A stretch of 17,382 bases of DNA from an uncultured beta proteobacterium. GTDB taxonomy: Bacteria > Pseudomonadota > Gammaproteobacteria > Burkholderiales > Burkholderiaceae_C. The stretch lies in assembly GCA_903834645.1 (NCBI GenBank), contig CAILKA010000152.1, positions 1 through 17,382 of the forward strand, written 5' to 3'. Shown one piece after another: positions 1 to 6,673 of the stretch. A program made the position numbers and the translations under genes. Position 1 is the first letter of the stretch, and each line of letters starts with the position of its first letter. The notes beneath the pieces are model-generated. The model was not told the DNA's origin and did no database searches. It saw nothing but the letters and a program-made list of their open reading frames with translations.

Positions 1-100
1 AATGCCCTGAGCTTCTACCTGGGCGCGCTCATCATTAATAAATAGTGGCTGCACGCCGCTAACATGCTTACTAACCTGAGCTTTGCCGTTAACTAAAGCG
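1..100. other. Lower-GC fragment of different origin at the left edge
   Basis: Direct count gives 49 G+C in bases 1-100 against 72 in bases 101-200. The composition break coincides with the point where UbiA homology begins. On the minus strand one frame is open from about base 111 to base 1; it reads VGHNALVNGKAQ and onward with AT-ending codons, unlike every other gene here. On the plus strand a short frame, NALSFYLGALIINK, ends at a TAG at 43-45. I cannot assign either reading to a family. The fragment may be a contig-end chimera, a recombination scar, or a true neighbouring gene from a different source. The minus-strand reading is favoured because it is longer and uninterrupted. Confidence 0.5.
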
Positions 101-922
101 TTGTGGCCCACGCTCTCGGCGCTGTGGATCGCCGGCGACGGCTTCCCCGGCTGGCACCTCGTGGCCGTCTTCGTGCTCGGCACCGTGCTCATGCGCAGCG
201 CCGGCTGCTGCATCAACGACGTGGCCGACCGCGACTTCGACCGCCACGTCAAGCGCACCGCCCAGCGCCCCGTCACCACCGGCGCAATCGGCGTGCGCGA
301 GGCCCTGACCCTGGGCGCAGCCCTCGCGCTGGCCGCCTTCGGCCTCGTGCTCACCACCAACCCGCCCACGATCCTGCTGTCCTTCGCGGCGCTGGCCGTC
401 ACCCTCGCCTACCCCTACGCCAAGCGCCTGGTCTCGATGCCGCAAGCCGTGCTCGGCGTGGCCTTCAGCTTCGGCATCCCGATGGCCTTTGCTGCCGCCC
501 TGGGCGGACGCGAGTGGAGCCTGGCGGCCATCGGCGCAGCCGTTCCGCCGGCAGCCTGGCTGCTGCTCGTCTCCAACCTGCTGTGGGTGCTCGCCTACGA
601 CACCGTCTATGCGATGGTCGACCGCGACGACGACCTGAAGATCGGCATGAAGACCTCGGCCATCACGCTGGGGCGCTTCGACGTGGTGGCGGTGATGGCC
701 TTTCACGCGCTGCACCTGGCGAGCTGGGCCGTGCTCGGACGCTGGTTCGGGCTGGGCGGGTGGTTCCTCGCCGGGGTGGCGCTGGCTGCGCTGCAGGCCC
801 TGTGGTACTTCCGGCTGATCCGCAGCCGCGAGCGCCAGGGGTGCTTTCGCGCCTTCCGGGCCAATCACTGGCTGGGCTTGACGCTGTTTGCCGGCACGGC
901 GCTCGACCTCGCCCTGCGCTGA
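83..922 (+). CDS. ubiA: 4-hydroxybenzoate polyprenyltransferase UbiA, 5' end missing
   Basis: Membrane prenyltransferase that attaches the polyprenyl tail to 4-hydroxybenzoate in ubiquinone synthesis. Both Asp-rich, Mg-diphosphate binding motifs are present: NDVADRDFD at residues 45-53 and YDTVYAMVDRDDD at 172-184, with the usual series of hydrophobic helices between and after them. Homology begins abruptly at LWPTLSALW (residues 7-15, base 101). Full-length UbiA proteins carry about 25-30 more residues there, including a DKPIG-type motif before the first helix. The TTG at 83 is only the first start-like codon in the open frame; its first six codons lie in the lower-GC fragment and no clear ribosome-binding site precedes it. 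The gene is therefore best read as 5'-truncated, by biology or by assembly. The 3' end is intact. Confidence 0.88.
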   Translation: MPLTKALWPTLSALWIAGDGFPGWHLVAVFVLGTVLMRSAGCCINDVADRDFDRHVKRTAQRPVTTGAIGVREALTLGAALALAAFGLVLTTNPPTILLSFAALAVTLAYPYAKRLVSMPQAVLGVAFSFGIPMAFAAALGGREWSLAAIGAAVPPAAWLLLVSNLLWVLAYDTVYAMVDRDDDLKIGMKTSAITLGRFDVVAVMAFHALHLASWAVLGRWFGLGGWFLAGVALAALQALWYFRLIRSRERQGCFRAFRANHWLGLTLFAGTALDLALR

Positions 923-954
923 GCATCAGGACTTACACCGAGTGCGGGCCTGTC

Positions 955-970
955 CGCCCCCCCGGGGGCG
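955..970 (+). terminator. GC hairpin after ubiA (weak terminator candidate)
   Basis: CGCCCCC at 955-961 and GGGGGCG at 964-970 form a 7-bp stem with a 2-base loop, 33 bp after the ubiA stop. No T-tract follows, so intrinsic termination is uncertain. The hairpin lies in the 88-bp gap before the TAXI gene. A GATACT at 972-977 could be a -10 element for that gene, but no matching -35 is visible. Confidence 0.3.
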
Positions 971-1010
971 CGATACTGCGCGCCTTCGCACCCACCCGGA
1001 GTTCCTCCCC

Positions 1011-1964
1011 ATGAAGCTCTCCCGCCTACTCGCAGCCGCGGCTGTGCTCGCGCTGGCCGCCGGCGCCGCGCAGGCCCAGCAGTTCTTCCGCATCGGCACC
1101 GGCGGCACGGCCGGCACCTACTTCCCGGTGGGCGGCATGATCGCCAACACGGTCAGCCAGCCCGGCAAGATCTCTTCCACCGCGCAGGCCAGCGCCGGCT
1201 CGGTGGCCAACGTCAACGCCGTGGCGGGCGGGCAGCTCGAGTCGGGCTTCTCGCAGGCCGACGTCGCCACCTGGGCCCACACCGGCACCGGCGTGTGGGA
1301 AGGGCGCCCGGCCGTCACGGGGCTGCGCCTGATCGCCAACCTCTACCCCGAGAGCGTGCACATCGTGGCGCGCAAGGGCTCGGGCATCCGCACCGTGGCC
1401 GACCTCAAGGGCAAGCGCGTGGCGCTGGACGAGCCGGGCTCGGGCACGCTCATCAACGCGCGCGCGATCCTGGCCGCCTACGGCCTGAAGGACGCCGACC
1501 TCAAGCCCGAGTACATCAAGCCCAACCAGGCTGGCGACAAGCTCAAGGACGGCTCGCTCGACGCCTTCTTCTTCACCGGCGGCTGGCCCGCCGGCGCCAT
1601 CTCCGAGCTCGCCTCCGCGGGCGCGGGCATCGAGCTCGTGGCCATCGAGGGCCCGCAGGCCGACGCGATCCGCCGCGCCTCGAGCTTCTTTGCCCCCGAC
1701 ACCATCCCGGCCGACACCTACCAGGGCGTGGGCGCGGTGCGCACGCTGGCAGTGGGCGCGCAGTGGGTGACGAGCGACAAGGTCGACGCCAACCTCGTCT
1801 ACGAGATCGTCAAGGCCCTCTACTCCGACGCCGGCCAGAAGGCCATGGGTGCGGGCCATGCCAAGGGCAAGTTCATCACCAAGGAAAACGCCGTGCAGGG
1901 CGCGGGCATCCCCTTCCACCCGGGTGCCGCGCGCTATTACCGTGAAGTGGGCGTGCTGAAGTAA
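1011..1964 (+). CDS. TAXI-family TRAP transporter solute-binding protein
   Basis: Periplasmic substrate-binding subunit of a TRAP (tripartite ATP-independent) transporter of the TAXI type, 317 residues, the usual size for the family. Residues 1-22 form a classic Sec signal peptide: K2 and R5, then an Ala/Leu core, with predicted cleavage AQA|QQ after residue 22. The mature protein opens with the family hallmark FRIGTGGTAGTYFPVGG and includes VADLKGKRVALDEPGSGT in the central ligand-binding region. The ATG at 1011 is chosen because the signal peptide begins there and GGAG lies about 9 bases upstream; an in-frame extension back to 888 has no homology. The fused permease at 2072 is its partner. 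The substrate cannot be read from sequence; a characterised TAXI protein from Vibrio binds glutamate-like ligands, but others differ. Confidence 0.93.
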   Translation: MKLSRLLAAAAVLALAAGAAQAQQFFRIGTGGTAGTYFPVGGMIANTVSQPGKISSTAQASAGSVANVNAVAGGQLESGFSQADVATWAHTGTGVWEGRPAVTGLRLIANLYPESVHIVARKGSGIRTVADLKGKRVALDEPGSGTLINARAILAAYGLKDADLKPEYIKPNQAGDKLKDGSLDAFFFTGGWPAGAISELASAGAGIELVAIEGPQADAIRRASSFFAPDTIPADTYQGVGAVRTLAVGAQWVTSDKVDANLVYEIVKALYSDAGQKAMGAGHAKGKFITKENAVQGAGIPFHPGAARYYREVGVLK

Positions 1965-1990
1965 GGCGCCGTCCCCGCACGCAACCCGAC

Positions 1991-2014
1991 ACGGGCGGCC
2001 TTGCGGCCGCCCGT
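1991..2014 (+). terminator. Strong hairpin between TAXI binding protein and permease
   Basis: A perfect 10-bp inverted repeat: ACGGGCGGCC at 1991-2000, loop TTGC, GGCCGCCCGT at 2005-2014, followed by the T-containing tract TGTCCTT. It starts 27 bp after the binding-protein stop and ends 57 bp before the permease ATG. In transporter operons such hairpins often cause partial termination or protect the 3' end of the upstream mRNA, so more binding protein is made than permease. That role is inferred here. The T-tract is imperfect, so read-through is expected. Confidence 0.6.
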
Positions 2015-2071
2015 TGTCCTTGCAGGGCGCCCCGCCCAGGGCCCCCGCCCTCCCTCGAAGTGACCGCCGCC

Positions 2072-4249
2072 ATGAGCACCCCCGCCCTCGACGACAAGGC
2101 CCTGCAGGACCTCGAGCAGAAGTTCGACCCCGAGATGCGCTTTCGGCCGCTGCCGGTGGCGGCCACGACGCTCGTGGGTGCGCTGCTGATCGCGCTGTCG
2201 CTGTTCCACTACTACACCGCAGGCTTCGGGCTGCTGCAGGAGATCACGCACCGGGGCGTGCACCTGGCCTTCGTGCTCGGGCTCATCTTCCTCGTCTTCC
2301 CGCACCGCCAGGCGCTGCTCACGGCCACCCCGCGCACGGGCTGGGCGAACCCTGCCGGGGTGCCCTGGTTCGACTGGGCGCTGGCGCTGGCCGCCGCCGC
2401 TGCGGCCCTCTACATCCCGTGGGTGTTCCACGACCTGATGTTCCGCGTGGGCAACCCCGGCACGCTGGACGTGATCATGGGCACGATCATGATCGTGGCG
2501 CTGCTGGAGGCCACGCGGCGCAGCATGGGCTGGCCGCTGCCCGTGATCGCGATCATCTTCATCGTGTATGCGCTGGCAGGCCCGGTGTTCCCGGGGCTGC
2601 TCAAGCACGCGGGCTCGAGCTGGAACCAGCTCGTGAGCCACCAGTACCTCACGAGCCAGGGCATCTACGGCGTGGCCGTGGGCGTGGTGGCCACCTACGT
2701 CTTCCACTTCGTGCTCTTCGGCGTGCTGGCCACGCGCATCGGCCTGGGGCAGCTCTTCCTGGACGTGGCCTCGGCCGTGGCGGGGCGCTACGCCGGCGGG
2801 CCGGCCAAGGTCAGCGTCTTCGGCTCGGCGATGTTCGGGATGCTCTCGGGCTCATCGGTGGCCAACGCCGTGACGGTGGGCTCGCTCACCATCCCCGCGA
2901 TGATCCGCGTGGGCTACAAGCGCGAGTTCGCAGGCGGCGTGGAGGCTGCAGCCTCCACCGGCGGGCAGATCACGCCGCCGGTGCTCGGGGCGGCGGCCTT
3001 CCTGATGATCGAATTCCTGTCGCTGCCCTACCAGACGATCATCGCCGCGGCAGCCGTGCCCGCCTTCATGCACTTCTTCGGCGTGTTCATGCAGGTGCAC
3101 TTCGAGGCCAAGCGCTTCGGGCTGCGCGGGCTCACGCCCGAGGAGATGCCGCGCCTGCGCGAGTCGTTCCGCCAGCGCTGGCCCACGCTCGTGCCGCTGG
3201 TGCTGCTCGTCTTCATCCTGGTGTCCGGGCGCACGCCCTACCTCGCCGCCTTTGCCGGCATCACCTCCTGCGCGATCGTGGGCCTGACCACGCGCGTGAG
3301 CGGCAACACGGCTGCGAACTGGGGCCTCTTTGCCGCGCTGCACGCGGTGCTGCTCGTGCTCGTGTTTGGCGGCATCCAGGACACCCACCTGAAGGTGGCG
3401 CTCTTCCTCGTGGCCTTCACGGCCGCTCCGCTGCTGCTGCGCGCGCTCAAGGTCGACGGACGCATCGGCCTGCCGGTGCTCGTCGAGGCCTTCGGCACGG
3501 GGGCGAAGTACGCCCTGGCCGTGGGGGCGGCGGCGGCCACCGTGGGGATCGTGATCGGCGTGGTCACGCTCACCGGCGTGGGCTTCAAGCTCTCCACGCT
3601 CATCACCGGGGCGGCGCAGGCGGTGGCCGGCGGCGTGGGCACGCTCATCCCGGCCGCACTGGTGGAGCCCAAGACGCTCACGCTGCTCGCGGCGCTCATC
3701 ATGACGGGCCTGGTGTGCATCCTGCTCGGGGCGGGCATCCCCACCACCGCCAACTACATCATCATGGTGACGGTGGCCGCGCCCACGCTCGTGCTGCTCG
3801 GGGTGGAGCCGCTCGTGGCGCACTTCTTCGTCTTCTACTACGGGGTGCTGGCCGACATCACGCCACCCGTGGCGCTGGCCGCCTACGCCGCCGCCGGCAT
3901 GGCCGGCAGCGACCCCTTCCGCACCGGCAACACCGCCTTTCGCCTGGGCCTGGCCAAGGTGCTCGTGCCCTTCGTGTTCGTGTTCTCGCCGAGCCTGCTG
4001 ATCGTGGCCAAGGGCTTCACGCCGTACGACTTCGCCGTCACCTTCATCGGCTGCATCCTGGGCATCACGCTGCTCGCGGCGGCGCTGTCGAAGTTCCTGC
4101 TGGTGGAGATGCGCCGCAGCGAGCAGTGGGTGTGCGGGATCGCCTCGCTGCTGATGATCGCCCCGGGCCTCGTGCCCACGCTCGTGGGCGTCGCGATCGC
4201 CAGCCCCGTGGTGCTGCGCCACGTGGTGGCGATGCGCCGCGGCACCTAG
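2072..4249 (+). CDS. TRAP transporter fused permease, TAXI-associated (DctQ-DctM type)
   Basis: Inner-membrane permease of 725 residues in which the small (DctQ-like) and large (DctM-like) TRAP subunits are fused, as is usual for TAXI systems. It would move substrate delivered by the upstream binding protein, driven by an ion gradient. Many hydrophobic helices span the length. The DctM signatures are clear: a Gly/Ser-rich stretch ending MLSGSSVANAVTVGSLTIP, then STGGQITPPVLGAAAFLM (about 2950-3010), and late in the protein GAGIPTTANYI and YYGVLADITPPVALAAYAA (about 3730-3890). The ATG at 2072 is preferred over a GTG at 2060: it gives the hydrophilic N-terminus typical of the family, and GAAG lies upstream. 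The reading frame is intact and full length. Confidence 0.93.
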   Translation: MSTPALDDKALQDLEQKFDPEMRFRPLPVAATTLVGALLIALSLFHYYTAGFGLLQEITHRGVHLAFVLGLIFLVFPHRQALLTATPRTGWANPAGVPWFDWALALAAAAAALYIPWVFHDLMFRVGNPGTLDVIMGTIMIVALLEATRRSMGWPLPVIAIIFIVYALAGPVFPGLLKHAGSSWNQLVSHQYLTSQGIYGVAVGVVATYVFHFVLFGVLATRIGLGQLFLDVASAVAGRYAGGPAKVSVFGSAMFGMLSGSSVANAVTVGSLTIPAMIRVGYKREFAGGVEAAASTGGQITPPVLGAAAFLMIEFLSLPYQTIIAAAAVPAFMHFFGVFMQVHFEAKRFGLRGLTPEEMPRLRESFRQRWPTLVPLVLLVFILVSGRTPYLAAFAGITSCAIVGLTTRVSGNTAANWGLFAALHAVLLVLVFGGIQDTHLKVALFLVAFTAAPLLLRALKVDGRIGLPVLVEAFGTGAKYALAVGAAAATVGIVIGVVTLTGVGFKLSTLITGAAQAVAGGVGTLIPAALVEPKTLTLLAALIMTGLVCILLGAGIPTTANYIIMVTVAAPTLVLLGVEPLVAHFFVFYYGVLADITPPVALAAYAAAGMAGSDPFRTGNTAFRLGLAKVLVPFVFVFSPSLLIVAKGFTPYDFAVTFIGCILGITLLAAALSKFLLVEMRRSEQWVCGIASLLMIAPGLVPTLVGVAIASPVVLRHVVAMRRGT

Positions 4250-4282
4250 CCGACAGCGCACCGCGCCTGACGACGGCCGCGC

Positions 4283-5647
4283 TCAGGGCCGGGGCAGGAT
4301 GACCCGGTCGAGCACGTGGATCACGCCGTTGGAGGTGAGCACGTCGGTGGCCACCAGCTTGGCGCTCCGTGCCCGCTGGTCGGTGACGGACAGCGTGGCG
4401 TCCACCGTGAAGGTGTCGGACTGCAGCGTCGTGATCGGGGTGGCCAGCGGCACGTCGGCCTTGAGCACCACGCCGGCGATGACGTGGTAGGTCAGCACCT
4501 TGCGCAGCAGCGCCTTGTCGGCAAACAGCGCCTCCTGGGTCGTGCCGAGCTCCTGCAGCAGCGCGGCGAAGGCGGCGTTGGTCGGAGCGAACACGGTGAA
4601 GGGCCCAGGCTGCGACAGGATGCCCGCCAGGTCGGCCGCCACCACCGCCTCCACCAGCAGGCTGAAGTCCGGCAGCGCCTGCGCCGTCTGCACGATCGTG
4701 CGGTACGGCGGCAGCAGCACGCGATCCACGACGTGGATCACGCCGTTGGTGGCAGCCAGGTCGGTGGCCACGATGCGCGAGCTGCGGTTGCGCCCGTCGA
4801 CGATCGTGGCCACGTCACCGGCCACGTCGATCTTGAAGAAGCCGCCCTGCAGCGGGGTCACGGCGCGGCCGGGCCGGATGTCGGCCTTGCGCACGAGCTG
4901 CGGCGACAGCACGTGGTAGGTCAGCACCTGGGTGAGCAGTGCCTGGTTGGCCAGCAGGGCCTGGCTCGTGAGGCCCAGCTCCTGCAGCAGCGCCGTGAAG
5001 GCCGCGTTGGTCGGTGCGAACACCGTGAAAGGCCCCGTCCCCCCCAGCGTGCCGGACAGGCCGGCGGCGTCCAGAGCCTGCACGAGCAGCGAGAAGTCCG
5101 GGTTGGCGCGCGCCATCTCGACCACCGTGCCGCGTGGCAGCACGACCCGGTCGATCACATGCACCACGCCGTTGCGGGCATGCAGGTCGGCGCGCGTCAC
5201 ACGCGACGTGCGGCCCCGCTCGTCGGTCAGCACCAGACCCGCACCACCGCGGGCGGCCGTCAGGCTTCCTCCCTGCAGCGTGGTGATCGCTTGGCCCGTG
5301 GGGACCTGCGGGCTCGTGACCGCCTGGCCCAGCACGTGGTAGGTCAGCACGCGCGTGAGCAGCGGCTTGTTGGCCAGCAGCTGTGCCTGGGTCAGCCCGA
5401 GCTCGGACAGCAGCGCGGCAAAGGCGTCGTTCGTCGGGGCGAACAGGGTCAGCCGGGCGCCGGTGTTGCCCAGCGCGGGGGTCAGTTCGGCGGCGGCCAC
5501 CGCCTCGGCCAGGATCGAGAACTCCGGGTAGGAGGTCAGCGTCTGGGCCACTGTGGGGTCTTCATCGCTGCCGCCGCCGCAGGCGGTCAGCCCAGCCCGG
5601 CCGGCCAGCAGGCCGGCGGCCAGGGTGCGCTTGATCCAAGAAAGCAT
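4283..5647 (-). CDS. Lipoprotein with three fasciclin (FAS1) domains
   Basis: A 454-residue secreted or surface protein. Residues 1-23 look like a lipoprotein signal peptide ending in lipobox L20-T21-A22-C23, followed by a Gly/Ser/Asp linker. R17 inside the hydrophobic stretch is unusual. Three FAS1 domains of about 135-140 residues follow at roughly 32-171, 174-313 and 317-452. Each shows the H1 box (LFAPTNDAFAALL, VFAPTNAAFTALL, VFAPTNAAFAALL), an LTYHV segment and the H2 box (NGVVHVIDRV, NGVIHVVDRV, NGVIHVLDRV). FAS1 domains mediate adhesion or protein-protein contacts; the partner here is unknown. The ATG at 5647 is chosen over an upstream start at 5707 because AGGAG precedes it at good spacing and the signal peptide starts there. 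It is transcribed alone, with a 150-bp leader region behind proC. Confidence 0.92.
   Translation of the reverse strand: MLSWIKRTLAAGLLAGRAGLTACGGGSDEDPTVAQTLTSYPEFSILAEAVAAAELTPALGNTGARLTLFAPTNDAFAALLSELGLTQAQLLANKPLLTRVLTYHVLGQAVTSPQVPTGQAITTLQGGSLTAARGGAGLVLTDERGRTSRVTRADLHARNGVVHVIDRVVLPRGTVVEMARANPDFSLLVQALDAAGLSGTLGGTGPFTVFAPTNAAFTALLQELGLTSQALLANQALLTQVLTYHVLSPQLVRKADIRPGRAVTPLQGGFFKIDVAGDVATIVDGRNRSSRIVATDLAATNGVIHVVDRVLLPPYRTIVQTAQALPDFSLLVEAVVAADLAGILSQPGPFTVFAPTNAAFAALLQELGTTQEALFADKALLRKVLTYHVIAGVVLKADVPLATPITTLQSDTFTVDATLSVTDQRARSAKLVATDVLTSNGVIHVLDRVILPRP
4292..5554 (-). repeat. Three tandem FAS1-domain repeats within one gene
   Basis: The coding sequence repeats with a period of about 420 bases: domain 1 at 5135-5554, domain 2 at 4709-5128, domain 3 at 4292-4699. 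Domains 2 and 3 are the closest pair and also match at the DNA level around their FAPTNAAF segments (near 4565-4605 and 4985-5030), which suggests the later of two duplication events. Confidence 0.75.
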
Positions 5648-5689
5648 GGGAACTCCTGTGTTGAGCGCCCGATCAGGACCCGGGCGACA

Positions 5690-5752
5690 TGACTGGTCAG
5701 CGCCCATTCTTGAACTGATCAGTTCACAAAACTACCATGCAGTCACAGACTG
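5690..5752 (-). promoter_or_regulatory. Palindromic operator candidate upstream of the FAS1 gene
   Basis: A perfect 16-bp palindrome, TGAACTGATCAGTTCA, lies at 5711-5726, 64 bp upstream of the FAS1 start. It is flanked by a related imperfect copy, TGACTGGTCAG, at 5690-5700, and by a second dyad, CAGTC-ACA-GACTG, at 5740-5752. This patch is AT-richer than its surroundings, as expected for a promoter. On the minus strand AAGAAT just downstream of the palindrome is a possible -10, without a convincing -35. The symmetry and size fit a dimeric repressor or activator of the TetR/MarR/GntR kind. No such regulator is encoded in the window. Confidence 0.5.
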
Positions 5753-5797
5753 TTGCGGCGGCGCATTCCTTCCGTTTCCCAGGGTCAACGCCGGGTC

Positions 5798-6610
5798 TCA
5801 GGACGGGCGTCCGAGCTCCTCGGCGCGAGCGCGCGCCGCCAGCAGCGCGCGCTCGAAGGCCGCGCCCACACCGTCGGCCTCCAGCGAGGCCAGGGCCGCG
5901 TGCGTGGTGCCGCCCTTGGAGGTCACGCGCGCGCGCAGGGTCTCGGGCGTCTCCTGGGAGCCGGCCGACAGGCTCGCCGCGCCGGCGAAGGTCTGCTCCG
6001 CGAGCTGCCGCGCCTGCGTGGCGGTGAGCCCCATGCGCACACCAGCGCGCACCATGGCCTCGACGAAGTAGAAGACGTAGGCCGGCCCCGACCCGGACAG
6101 CGCCGTCACGGCGTCGAGGTCGTCCTCGCGCGGCACCCACAGCAGCTGGCCCGTGGGTCGCAGCACCGCCTCCACCTGCTCGCGCTCGCCGGGGCCGACC
6201 TCGGGCCGCGCGTACAGGCCGGCGATGCCCTGGCCGATCAGCGCGGGGGTGTTGGGCATCGCGCGCACCACGCGGGCGCTGCCGCTGGCGGCCACGATCG
6301 CCTGGGTGCGGATGCCCGCCATGATGCTGAGCTGCAGGGCGCCGGCCACGTGGGCCCGGCACGGCGTAGCCGCCTCCTCGAAGAGTTGCGGCTTGACCGC
6401 CCAGACCACCACCTCGGCCCGAGCGAGCGCTTCCGTGGCCTGCGCCAGGGCCGTGATGCCGAGGGTCTGGCTGAGCAGGGCGCGCTGCGCGGGCGCCGGC
6501 TCCACGACGACGAAACGCTCGGCCGCGGCGCCTGCACGCCGCAGCCCGGCGAGGATGGCCTGCGCCATGTTGCCGCCGCCGATGAATCCGATGATGGGCA
6601 GGGTGTTCAT
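5798..6610 (-). CDS. proC: Pyrroline-5-carboxylate reductase ProC
   Basis: Catalyses the last step of proline synthesis, NAD(P)H-dependent reduction of 1-pyrroline-5-carboxylate, in the cytoplasm. At 270 residues it is the normal family length. The N-terminal Rossmann fold opens with IGFIGGGNMAQAI (residues 7-19). MPNTPA at 118-123, LSGSGPAYVFYF at 171-182 and VTSKGGTT at 229-236 are the conserved C-terminal-domain and active-site segments. The ATG at 6610 places the Rossmann motif at the expected distance from the N-terminus. It diverges from gdhA across 63 bp. In many proteobacteria proC lies next to yggS; here yggS is on the same strand but about 5.3 kb away. Confidence 0.96.
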   Translation of the reverse strand: MNTLPIIGFIGGGNMAQAILAGLRRAGAAAERFVVVEPAPAQRALLSQTLGITALAQATEALARAEVVVWAVKPQLFEEAATPCRAHVAGALQLSIMAGIRTQAIVAASGSARVVRAMPNTPALIGQGIAGLYARPEVGPGEREQVEAVLRPTGQLLWVPREDDLDAVTALSGSGPAYVFYFVEAMVRAGVRMGLTATQARQLAEQTFAGAASLSAGSQETPETLRARVTSKGGTTHAALASLEADGVGAAFERALLAARARAEELGRPS

Positions 6611-6673
6611 GGCATCAGTTTAGGGGTCGGGCGCTACAGTGCGCGGCTGGGCCACTTGCTGAACAGCGCACCC

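Noticed and set aside
4250..4282. Terminator between the TRAP permease and FAS1 gene
   Set aside because: Only short GCGC repeats are present in the 33-bp gap; no stem of useful length or T-run is seen on either strand.
2014..4302. A 762-codon plus-strand frame overlapping the TRAP permease
   Set aside because: It is the +1-shifted shadow of the permease: Arg/Pro/His-rich, without hydrophobic helices or homology.
4292..5554. CRISPR-like or non-coding tandem repeat
   Set aside because: The ~420-bp periodicity is fully explained by three FAS1 protein domains in one reading frame.
5753..6673. A long upstream extension of gdhA antisense to proC
   Set aside because: The extension is antisense to proC and has no glutamate dehydrogenase homology; the conserved N-terminus begins at the ATG at 6674.
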